NCBI GenBank assembly: GCA_964525605.1
Contig: CAZGKT010000036.1
Coordinates: forward strand, 1 to 36,525
From: CAVTWJ01 sp964525605
GTDB taxonomy: Bacteria > Oederibacteriota > Muellerivitia > Muellerivitales > Muellerivitaceae
Reading direction: 5' to 3'
Length of the DNA stretch: 36,525 bases
Shown here in pieces: positions 14,291 through 21,745 of this stretch (position 1 is its first letter; each line of letters starts with the position of its first letter). The translations under genes and the position numbers were made by a program. The notes beneath the pieces were generated by a model that had not been told where the DNA came from, ran no database searches, and was given only the letters and a program-made list of their open reading frames with translations.

Positions 14291-16438
14291 TTGGAATTGA
14301 ATTCTTCCCCAAGACAATCGGTCCTGTCGCGCCGGCCCTGGCTGCTCTTCCTCCTCTTCGCCCTTTCCAGCGCCGTACTTTCCTACGATCCGGTTTCCCT
14401 TACCGCGAAACTTGAAATCGGGTTGTTCGGGATTCTGGTTCCTTTTTTCTGGGCTCTTTTCGAAATCCATGGCCAGTCTTCAGAGGATGGGCCCCTGATT
14501 GAAAAAGAAGTTCTCCCCCCCTACTCCTCCTGGGTTTTCCTGCTGGTGGGCGTGGCGGCTTTGGAATTCCGATTCGCCGACCTGACGAGCTGGCCGGTAT
14601 GGCCCAACACCGATGAGGGGTTGGTGGCCCGCTTCGGGTTGGATCTTTCGAACCATTGGCAGTGGAAGTTCTTTTACACCTTCGGCCAGGTGCCGCCGGG
14701 CATTCAATGGCTCTTCTCCCTGGTCTCGGCCCGGATGACCGATCCGCTTCTGGGGCTTTGGGTGCTTCCCGCCGGGCTTTCCTTTCTCGCCTTCCTTCTC
14801 AGTTACGGGGCCTTTCGGCCTTTCGTTTCACGGTCCACGGCCTTTCTGGGTTTTTGCCTTTGGGGCTTGTCCTTCTGGCCTTTCTTTTACGGGCGCTTCT
14901 GCCACCAGGGGGTTCTTCTTCCCCTCTGGGAATGTCTTTCCCTCGCGGCTCTTGGGTTCTACTTGAAGGCCTCCTCGCCTGGGAGCCGGTGGGTTCGGGC
15001 GGCTCTGCTGGGTTTGGCGACCGGGTTGGGGACTTTTACTTTCACACCTTGGCCGATTTTTGCCCTGTGGGTGGGGGCGATCGTCACGGCCGAAACCTTC
15101 GCGCTTAAAAAACCACGGGGGCCGTGGGTTCTTTTCGGGTCCGTCTTTCTTTTTTGCCAGATCCCCTTTCTTCACGCGATTTTCACCGAGGGGTTCGGCC
15201 ACCATATCTTCGCGGTCTCCTCCGTTCGGGGTTATATGCCCCTTCCGAAACAATTCCTGGCCACCCTTTCCTATCTCACGGCTTCCTTCTGGGGGGTCTT
15301 TGAGGACCAGCCGGCATACGGGCCGGTTTGGGGAGGGATGCTCAATCCCATTCTGACGGCGGCTTTTTTGATCGGGCTTGTGGAAAGTTGGCGCCACCGG
15401 CTCAACCCCAAGGTTCAGTGGGCCTGGGCGGGGGGAGTGCTTTGCCTTTTGCCGGGGCTTCTTTCCATGAACGTGGAAATGTACCGGGTGATCCTGGTGC
15501 TTCCGTTTCTATTGATGGGGGCCGGTTGGGGAATTTTGCGGATCTTGAAGGATGTTCCGATGGATCGTCGGACCCTTCTTTTGCTGGGAATGGTTCTCGT
15601 GTCGGTGGCCCTGGACACGGTTCACCTCGCTACTCCCCATTTCTATCCCCTGGATTCGGCGAAGGGGCCTTTGCTGGGAACGCCGCCCCTCAAGAGTATG
15701 AACACCTACCGGGCCTACCTGATTCTCAAGTCGGAATCGGAGAAGGGGCCGGGACTTTTCTTCAACGATTTCACGGCCATCCCCTACGACCAGAGCCTGG
15801 ATTGCGGGGTCTATGCCTTTAACGTGTTGGAAAACAAAAAACTTCCCCAGGGGGAGGCGCGATGGGCTTCCTTTTTGGTCAACTCCTGCTATGAGCCCTT
15901 TCTTCAAAAAACATTTCCCAACGGAAAGTGGTTCTGGGTGGATGAAGGCGCCGGAACGGCGGATGGGGGAGAGATGCTCGCGGTGATACCCCTGGACGAT
16001 TCCAACCGGGACCTTTTCGCCCGATGGATCAAGGCCTATCCGGCCTTCCGCCAACTGGATTGGGGTTGGCTGGAACTGGCGGATTTTCAGAAGGGGGAAA
16101 ACCACCTGGCCGATTTTTCCCAGGTGAAACCCTTATTGCAGGATGATCCCTTTCTCCTCTCGATCTACTGGGAAAAGACGGCGGAGCTTTTGTACCGGGA
16201 CAAGGCCTATCCGCATGACGTGGAGGCGCTGGGGCAAGCGATTCAGGAGGGGGTTCCCTCGGCGCATTTCTATTACAAGCGGGGAAGTATCGAGTTGAGA
16301 AAGAACCTATTCGCCCAGGCGGAAGCGGATTTGACCCAGGCCCTTCAAACCGACGGCAACCGAACCCTGGCGGCCCAGGCGTTGGGGATGGCCCGGGAAC
16401 TTGAAAAAGAAGGTGGCTTGCCACCTTCTACCCCCTGA
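14291..16438 (+). CDS. GT-C membrane glycosyltransferase-like protein with TPR end
   Basis: The product is 715 residues, paralogous to the genes at 19500 and 21746. About eleven hydrophobic helices fill residues 16-460. The first large loop has WPNTDEGLVARFG, with Asp108-Glu109 in the acidic position typical of GT-C (GT39/ArnT-like) enzymes, which use polyprenyl-phosphate sugars at the outer face of the inner membrane. A soluble domain (about 470-620) follows, then a TPR-like end (VPSAHFYYKRGSIELRKNLF, residues about 655-705). The start is TTG 14291 with GAGG seven bases ahead; TTG 14297 is possible. Acceptor unknown. GNAT genes follow closely and may be co-transcribed. Confidence 0.75.
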   Translation: MELNSSPRQSVLSRRPWLLFLLFALSSAVLSYDPVSLTAKLEIGLFGILVPFFWALFEIHGQSSEDGPLIEKEVLPPYSSWVFLLVGVAALEFRFADLTSWPVWPNTDEGLVARFGLDLSNHWQWKFFYTFGQVPPGIQWLFSLVSARMTDPLLGLWVLPAGLSFLAFLLSYGAFRPFVSRSTAFLGFCLWGLSFWPFFYGRFCHQGVLLPLWECLSLAALGFYLKASSPGSRWVRAALLGLATGLGTFTFTPWPIFALWVGAIVTAETFALKKPRGPWVLFGSVFLFCQIPFLHAIFTEGFGHHIFAVSSVRGYMPLPKQFLATLSYLTASFWGVFEDQPAYGPVWGGMLNPILTAAFLIGLVESWRHRLNPKVQWAWAGGVLCLLPGLLSMNVEMYRVILVLPFLLMGAGWGILRILKDVPMDRRTLLLLGMVLVSVALDTVHLATPHFYPLDSAKGPLLGTPPLKSMNTYRAYLILKSESEKGPGLFFNDFTAIPYDQSLDCGVYAFNVLENKKLPQGEARWASFLVNSCYEPFLQKTFPNGKWFWVDEGAGTADGGEMLAVIPLDDSNRDLFARWIKAYPAFRQLDWGWLELADFQKGENHLADFSQVKPLLQDDPFLLSIYWEKTAELLYRDKAYPHDVEALGQAIQEGVPSAHFYYKRGSIELRKNLFAQAEADLTQALQTDGNRTLAAQALGMARELEKEGGLPPSTP

Positions 16439-16452
16439 GGCGTCCAAAACCC

Positions 16453-16965
16453 ATGACCATCCGTACCGCCACCGAAAAAGACATCCCGGCCATCACCCGC
16501 GTCTACACGCAGTCCTGGCAGTCCACCTACCAGGGCCTTTTGCCCGAACCCTTTTTGAAAGCCATCAACCCCGTCAGCGCCGAAAAAACATTCCGGGAAA
16601 GTTTCCAGTCGGAAGGTTTTTCCTATTTCGTTCTGGCGGCGGAAAATGAGGATGGCGAAATCATGGGCTATCTGGACGGCGGGAAAGACCGGGATACCTT
16701 GGGCGACGGCCTGGGACTCGGGGAAATTTACGGCATGTACCTGTTGGAACCATTCCAGAGGCGGGGAATTGGCGGGGAACTTTTGCGCGAATCGTTTAAA
16801 AAATTCAGGGACTTGGGCTTTCTGGAGATTCGAGCCTGGGTTTTGCGGGAAGGCCTGGCCCGGGGTTTTTACGAGAAGGAAGGCGGAAGGCTCGCGGCCG
16901 AATCCAAACTCATGACGATCGAAAAGGATTCCGCCACCCTGGTTTCCTACCGCTGGAACCTTTAG
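16453..16965 (+). CDS. GNAT family N-acetyltransferase
   Basis: The product is 170 residues with the GNAT fold throughout. The N-terminal TIRTATEKDIPAITRVYTQS and following SWQSTYQGLLPEPFL are typical of this subgroup. The acetyl-CoA pyrophosphate loop QRRGIGGEL is at residues 102-110, after GEIYGMYLLEPF. The ATG lies 14 bases after the GT-C gene stop with no strong ribosome binding site, so coupling is likely. The next gene, 8 bases on, is a diverged paralogue. The substrate cannot be predicted; small molecules, antibiotics or protein N-termini are all possible. Confidence 0.92.
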   Translation: MTIRTATEKDIPAITRVYTQSWQSTYQGLLPEPFLKAINPVSAEKTFRESFQSEGFSYFVLAAENEDGEIMGYLDGGKDRDTLGDGLGLGEIYGMYLLEPFQRRGIGGELLRESFKKFRDLGFLEIRAWVLREGLARGFYEKEGGRLAAESKLMTIEKDSATLVSYRWNL

Positions 16966-16973
16966 CCCGGCCT

Positions 16974-17477
16974 ATGATCCAGATCCGCGAAGGAAACGAG
17001 GGGGACGCGGTGGGGTTGGCCCGGGTTCACGTGGAAAGCTGGAAAAGCACCTACCGGGGCCTGGTGCCCGATGCCTACCTGGATTCGCTCCATATTCCCG
17101 ACCGGGCGCAAAATTTCCGCGATTGGTTTCGGCAAACCGACGGCCGGTTTCTTTACGTGGCTTTGGAGGGTGCGGAACCCATCGGTTTCGTGAGCGGGGG
17201 ATATGAAAGGGACGGGTCGGACCCCGCTGTTGGGGAAATTTACGCGATTTACCTCTTAAACAATTACCAACGAAAGGGGGTTGGGCGAAGGCTCTTTTCC
17301 GCCTCGGTTTTCTGGCTTCAAGGACGGGGCTTCAAACGGATAGTGCTTTATTCCCTCTCCGGAAATCCGAACCAGTGGTTTTATTCCTCCCTGGGCGGTA
17401 TGGAGGAAGCCTGCGAGAAGAAGATCCAAATCGGCGGGTCGAGTTATGAGCTTTTGAAATTTTCCTTCAACCTCTGA
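16974..17477 (+). CDS. GNAT family N-acetyltransferase (tandem paralogue)
   Basis: The product is 167 residues and aligns along its length with the preceding gene: ARVHVESWKSTYRGLVPDAY, GEIYAIYLLNNYQRKGVG. The acetyl-CoA loop QRKGVGRR is at residues 99-106. It differs near the C-terminus (GMEEACEKKIQIGGSSYELL). A tandem duplication followed by divergence is likely, giving two enzymes with different substrates in one transcript. No transcription terminator is evident after it. Confidence 0.92.
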   Translation: MIQIREGNEGDAVGLARVHVESWKSTYRGLVPDAYLDSLHIPDRAQNFRDWFRQTDGRFLYVALEGAEPIGFVSGGYERDGSDPAVGEIYAIYLLNNYQRKGVGRRLFSASVFWLQGRGFKRIVLYSLSGNPNQWFYSSLGGMEEACEKKIQIGGSSYELLKFSFNL

Positions 17478-17549
17478 GAGGTTCGGACCGGGCCGGACGG
17501 ATCGAGTTATTTCAGTTACCAAGGGTGACCTGCGGCTTTGTTAGCTATA

Positions 17550-17567
17550 TTATGACCACGGTCATAA
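17550..17567 (+). promoter_or_regulatory. Inverted repeat upstream of the thioredoxin-like gene
   Basis: TTATGACC (17550-17557) / GGTCATAA (17560-17567) is a perfect 8-bp inverted repeat with a 2-base spacer, 66 bases before the ATG at 17634. The adjacent TATATT (17546-17551) could be a -10 element, so this may be an operator for a dimeric regulator. No regulator gene is nearby. Confidence 0.5.
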
Positions 17568-17633
17568 CTTGGGCCTCCCCGCGGTTTCAAAATACGACTG
17601 TCACGCAGGCATTTCATGCTGGAGGACCCTTTC

Positions 17634-18248
17634 ATGAACAACCCATCCCCAAAGCCGGAAAAACCCCAAATGCCCCACGCGGCCAGCTGGGCCATCGCCG
17701 GTTTCGTCATCGCCGTTTTTATCACGCTCGTTTTGGCTTTCGTGAACCTTCAGGAAAAAACGATCGGTTACTGGGTAAAACCCAATCTGGCCCAGCCGCC
17801 CCAGCTGCTCCCCAAGGCGACGCCCGTTCCGGCGGCCATTCCCGGCGAACCCAAACCCGTGGTGGATGTGGTCAAGACCGCCCCGGAGACCCTTCTCTGG
17901 CAATCGACCGCGGAAGGCCTGGCCGAAAGCCAGGTCGGAGGCAAGGCCCTGCTCTATTTTTTCACCGATGGGTCCAGCGACCTTTGCCAAAAAGTGGAGT
18001 CTGATTTTTTCGCGGACGGCCAAATCGCGGCCCGGATCAACCGGTCCTTCATCCCCATGCGGGTGACGGATGGGATCAAGACCAAGGGACAAAACAGCGC
18101 CGAGGTGATGAACCTGGAAAACAAGTATCAGGTCTCGAGTTTTCCCGTGATCGTGGTGCAGGCGCCGGGCCGCAAGACGTTCAAGAAAATGGTCAGCTAT
18201 TCCGACGCCCCCTCGGCCATGACTTTCCTGAATAACTCGGTCAAATAA
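17634..18248 (+). CDS. Membrane-anchored thioredoxin-fold protein without CxxC
   Basis: The product is 204 residues from ATG 17634, with GGAGG eight bases ahead. One transmembrane helix at about residues 17-38 is followed by a Pro-rich linker (50-75) and a thioredoxin-like domain (about 88-204), which should face the periplasm. ALLYFFTDGSSDLCQKVESD resembles the Thioredoxin_7/DsbD-gamma pattern, but where those have CxxC only Cys118 remains. The cis-Pro loop is kept (SSFPVIVV, Pro171), as is the partner-type segment GQIAARINRSFIPMRV. A redox role would need a monothiol mechanism; otherwise it may be a binding or chaperone domain. Confidence 0.8.
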   Translation: MNNPSPKPEKPQMPHAASWAIAGFVIAVFITLVLAFVNLQEKTIGYWVKPNLAQPPQLLPKATPVPAAIPGEPKPVVDVVKTAPETLLWQSTAEGLAESQVGGKALLYFFTDGSSDLCQKVESDFFADGQIAARINRSFIPMRVTDGIKTKGQNSAEVMNLENKYQVSSFPVIVVQAPGRKTFKKMVSYSDAPSAMTFLNNSVK

Positions 18249-18350
18249 GGTTTTTCCGGCGGTCCCCAGACCCTTTAATTTTTCCGCCTTCTTTCATTGA
18301 GCCGTCTCGGGCCCTAACATGGCCCGGAGTTTTTGAAAGGGGGAACCTCG

Positions 18351-19451
18351 ATGGTCTGCGCCACGTCTACGGCCACGGAAGGCTACACCGGCCGATTTTC
18401 TCATTTCAAATCAAACGGTTTTTATCGGCCATTCCTAGGCGTCCAGATATCCTCCCTGGGATTGGGAACCTACCTGGGAGACTCCAGTGATTCGGCCGAC
18501 GCCCTCTATGTCGAAGCCATTCAAACCGCCCTCTCCTCCGGCATCAACCTTTTGGATTCGGCCGTCAATTACCGCTGTATGCGCAGCGAGCGAAATATCG
18601 GGCAGGCTCTCGGCGCCTTGATCCAGGAAAAGAAAATCTCCCGGGAAGAAGTCGTCCTCTGCACCAAGGGCGGCTTCATCCCCTATGAAGGCCAGCCCCC
18701 CGCCCATCCGGAAAAATATTTCCAGGAAGCATATTTCAAACCCGGGATCTGCCAACCGAACGAGATGGTGGCGGGGTGCCATTGCATGACCCCCGCCTAC
18801 CTGCGAAACCAGGTGGAACGGTCGCTCCAAAATATGAAGATCGAAACCATCGACCTCTATTACGTCCACAACCCTGAAATGCAGTTGGAAGAGGTTCCCC
18901 GGGAAGAATTTCTTCATCGCCTGGAAAAAGCTTTTCAGGCACTTGAACAACTTGTGAAGGAAGGGAAGATCAGGGCCTATGGGACCGCGACCTGGAACGG
19001 CTACCGGGTCAAGCCGGACAGCCAGGAATATCTTTCGCTCCACGACATCCTGCGGACGGCGGAAAGGGCGGCGGGCCATTCCCGCCATCATTTTCAGGCC
19101 ATCCAGCTTCCCTACAACCTGGGGATGCCGGAAGCCTTTTTCTTGAACAACCAGACCGCGGGCGCGCAAACCCTGCCGGTTCTTTCGACGGCCCAGGCCA
19201 ACGGGATCGCGGTTTTCACCAGCGCCTCCATCCTGCAAGCCCGCCTGTCCCGGGATCTTCCCCCTTCCGTCGCCGGTGCTTTTCCCGGCCTTCCCACCGA
19301 CGCTTCCCGGGCCATTCAATTCGCCCGCTCCACGCCCGGGGTGACGGCAGCCCTGGTGGGGATGAAGCGCAAGGAACATGTCCGGGAAAACCTCAAGGTC
19401 GCCGAAATCCACCCTTCCCCGGCGGAAGCCCTTCACAAGCTTTTCAAATAA
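18351..19451 (+). CDS. Aldo/keto reductase family protein
   Basis: NAD(P)H-dependent carbonyl reduction or the reverse. The product is 366 residues from ATG 18351 (AAAGGGGG ahead); TTG 18333 would add six residues. The catalytic tetrad is complete: Asp69 (INLLDSAVNY), Tyr74, Lys106 (VLCTKGGF) and His173 (LYYVHNPE). The C-terminal part has TPGVTAALVGMKRKEHVREN, the cofactor-binding region of the family. It is longer than the usual 310-330 residues because of an insertion after the Lys motif (about 110-145) containing three Cys in GICQPNEMVAGCHC. Substrate unknown; no pathway neighbours. Confidence 0.92.
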   Translation: MVCATSTATEGYTGRFSHFKSNGFYRPFLGVQISSLGLGTYLGDSSDSADALYVEAIQTALSSGINLLDSAVNYRCMRSERNIGQALGALIQEKKISREEVVLCTKGGFIPYEGQPPAHPEKYFQEAYFKPGICQPNEMVAGCHCMTPAYLRNQVERSLQNMKIETIDLYYVHNPEMQLEEVPREEFLHRLEKAFQALEQLVKEGKIRAYGTATWNGYRVKPDSQEYLSLHDILRTAERAAGHSRHHFQAIQLPYNLGMPEAFFLNNQTAGAQTLPVLSTAQANGIAVFTSASILQARLSRDLPPSVAGAFPGLPTDASRAIQFARSTPGVTAALVGMKRKEHVRENLKVAEIHPSPAEALHKLFK

Positions 19452-19455
19452 ACTT

Positions 19456-19498
19456 TGTCAGGCCATGGATTTGCGAATCCAATCTTTTGACAGGCCTG
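19456..19498. terminator. Possible terminator hairpin between convergent genes
   Basis: TGGATT / AATCCA (19466-19471, 19476-19481) lies within the longer imperfect pairing TGTCA / TGACA, between genes ending at 19451 and 19500. There is no clear T-run, so the assignment is weak. Confidence 0.35.
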
Positions 19499-19499
19499 G

Positions 19500-21713
19500 T
19501 TAAGGGAAACGCAATGGGCGGCGCGGGACTAAATAATGGCTATAGAGGTAAGCCGCGCTTGTTTGGTTGTCGGGACATTTCAAGGCGTTCTCAAGCGCCT
19601 TCTTCGCCTTATCAAAATCACCTAATACGAGATAAACCACTCCCAGCCGATTGTAGAGGTGGGCTTCCGGAACTCCCAGGCGGATGGCGTTTTGGAGCGG
19701 TTGGACCATGTCCTGGTATTGATGGCTTAAAAAGGCAATCTCCGCTTGCTTTTCCCAATAGCAAGATTCCAAAAAAGGATCGCCCTGAAAAAGCGGATAA
19801 AGGAGATTTAGGCGCATGGAGGGTGACCCGGCCTTTTGTGAAATGTCGCTTTCATTGCTTTCACCCGTGAAAAGATGGAGGGCCTTTTCGGCCTTCACCC
19901 AATGCCGCATCGTGGGCAGGTCGTTCGGTCCCACGGGGATAATCGCGGCCATTAATCCCCCGTCCTCCCTGAAAACATCCGACGCAAGCCCATAGCACTT
20001 GGCTCCCGGAAAATGCTCGTTGATATAGTCGCGATAATGGACATTGCAAAGGATGCCGACCCAGGGTTGAAGGGGGGGTAACGCTTTCGGATTTTCCACG
20101 GCGTTGAACTCCCAGGAGGCCAGGCCCAAGGTTTGATCCTGGTTATCGTCCGTCAGGTTGGTCAGGATGAGACCCGAACCCCATTGGCTTTGGGTACGGT
20201 CGAAGATTTGAAAAGCCCTTTGACGCTCCAGAGACTTGCAGTTAAACCCCAGGTCATGGGTGGGGATCCACCATTGGTGGTAAACCCCGAACAAGTGGTA
20301 ACCATCGAAGCCCAAGGACGCGCCCAAAAGAGCCAGGGCGAGATAACCCACACGCAACGGTATGCCCGGCGGTTGGATGAATAACCGCCGAGCCCCTACG
20401 GCCGCCAAAAAGAAGAAAAGGGGCATTAATTGGACCACCCGCATATATTCCTCTCCCAAACTTAAGACCTGGGGAAGCCACAGGATTATGAAGAAAAGGG
20501 AGAAAAACCTTGCCCAAAGCCGGGATCGGAACCGCCACAATTCCGCCCCACCCAAAAAAATGAGCGATCCCAGAACGGGATTGAAGAAGCCTCCCCAAAG
20601 GGGATTGTAGTAAAAAACAGTGGACGGAACCCGGCCCCAAAAGAGGGTGCATAGGTTAGAAGACACATTCTGGAATATAAAATCGCAGGAATACCAGCCA
20701 TTAAAAACCCATAACTGTTTGTAAACACTCAGATCCGAGGCATGCCACAAGTTTAGGGCCAGCGGAGCAAAAACCACCCCCATAGCCGACAAGAATAAAA
20801 AAAACAGGAAATAATCCTTCCTGGTCTTCTGAAGGCAAGCCCATGCCATGGCGAGCCCAAGACATAAGGCCGCCACGGCCCATGCGTGGTAGATGTAAAA
20901 GCCCGTTCCCGCCGCCAAGCCCAGGGCCCCCGCTTCCAGCATTTTGGGTTGACCCGGGGCTTTTTTAAAATACAGGGAAAACAAGGCTAGGGAAATTCCT
21001 TCCCATAAAATCATGACGTTTCCCACGGCGACGAGTCTGCCGATCAAAAGCGGCCAGAAACCAAGGCCCAGCCCAAGCCAGAATAGGAAAGCGAAGGATT
21101 GGGAGAATAACCGTCGGCCGGCCCAGGCGAATAAACACAGCGAAACAGAAGAAAGGATCGCCGGATAGAGCCAGAGGGAACCCAGGGAAACGCCGAGGAT
21201 CTTGAAAAAAGCCTCCAATCCTAAAAAGGTCAGTATGGGAACGTGTCTGTCAAAGTAAAACCACCGGACCGGGCCGCCTTCCAGCAATCGCTGGGCCACG
21301 CTCCCAATTGTTCCCTCATCTTGCAGGGGCCAAATGGATAGAGTGGTTAAATCCCAAAAGCGCAAAAACAAAGCCAGGCCCAAGATAAACAGCCCCCCTT
21401 TCATCCATTGGGCGGGAAGAAATTCATCCTGAAGAGGATGGGATTCAAGGCGGTCTCCTTTCGACGGGATCGGCGAGCCCGGGGAAGGGGGGCCCGTTGG
21501 CCGGGGGGTGGATATATCCCGGCAAAACAAGAGAAAGGGAACCAACAAGCCGAGCGCACCCAGCCAAAATTTCAAGGAAGGCGATAATGAAAAGTAAGAA
21601 AGCAAGGTGTTGCAAAGGAAGAATAGGGCGAATAAGACCCAGGGATGAAAGGTTATTTGATTATTGACGCTGTGGATCGAGGAGGGACCTTTGAGTTTAA
21701 CCGGCTCGCTCAT
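19500..21713 (-). CDS. GT-C membrane glycosyltransferase-like protein with TPR end
   Basis: The product is 737 residues from ATG 21713. This start aligns with its neighbour at 23917: both have 18 residues before the first helix (NQ, I or F, TFHPWVL). Multiple helices span residues 24-500. WDLTTLSIWPLQDEG puts the GT-C acidic pair at Asp132-Glu133. The soluble domain (about 520-660) has LTNLTDDNQDQTLGLASWEF. The C-terminal TPR-like part is VPEAHLYNRLGVVYLVLGDF. Likely transfers a lipid-linked sugar outside the inner membrane. It starts 32 bases after the stop of its close paralogue, the two forming a tandem duplication on the minus strand. A TAGAAT box stands just before the ATG. Confidence 0.78.
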   Translation of the reverse strand: MSEPVKLKGPSSIHSVNNQITFHPWVLFALFFLCNTLLSYFSLSPSLKFWLGALGLLVPFLLFCRDISTPRPTGPPSPGSPIPSKGDRLESHPLQDEFLPAQWMKGGLFILGLALFLRFWDLTTLSIWPLQDEGTIGSVAQRLLEGGPVRWFYFDRHVPILTFLGLEAFFKILGVSLGSLWLYPAILSSVSLCLFAWAGRRLFSQSFAFLFWLGLGLGFWPLLIGRLVAVGNVMILWEGISLALFSLYFKKAPGQPKMLEAGALGLAAGTGFYIYHAWAVAALCLGLAMAWACLQKTRKDYFLFFLFLSAMGVVFAPLALNLWHASDLSVYKQLWVFNGWYSCDFIFQNVSSNLCTLFWGRVPSTVFYYNPLWGGFFNPVLGSLIFLGGAELWRFRSRLWARFFSLFFIILWLPQVLSLGEEYMRVVQLMPLFFFLAAVGARRLFIQPPGIPLRVGYLALALLGASLGFDGYHLFGVYHQWWIPTHDLGFNCKSLERQRAFQIFDRTQSQWGSGLILTNLTDDNQDQTLGLASWEFNAVENPKALPPLQPWVGILCNVHYRDYINEHFPGAKCYGLASDVFREDGGLMAAIIPVGPNDLPTMRHWVKAEKALHLFTGESNESDISQKAGSPSMRLNLLYPLFQGDPFLESCYWEKQAEIAFLSHQYQDMVQPLQNAIRLGVPEAHLYNRLGVVYLVLGDFDKAKKALENALKCPDNQTSAAYLYSHYLVPRRPLRFP

Positions 21714-21719
21714 AGTGTC

Positions 21720-21729
21720 GATTCTAACA
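21720..21729 (-). promoter_or_regulatory. Extended -10 box just before a start codon
   Basis: Minus-strand TGTTAGAATC contains TAGAAT (21721-21726) with the TG of an extended -10. Seven bases separate it from the ATG at 21713, so transcription would begin at the A of the ATG. The same ten bases occur at 23923-23932 before the paralogue. No ribosome binding site is visible. Confidence 0.45.
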
Positions 21730-21745
21730 CGAGGATTTTCGGCCT

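Noticed and set aside
17486..17512. Terminator after the GNAT pair
   Set aside because: GC-rich words near TTCGGACCGGGCCGGACGG form only a weak, imperfect stem with no T-run.
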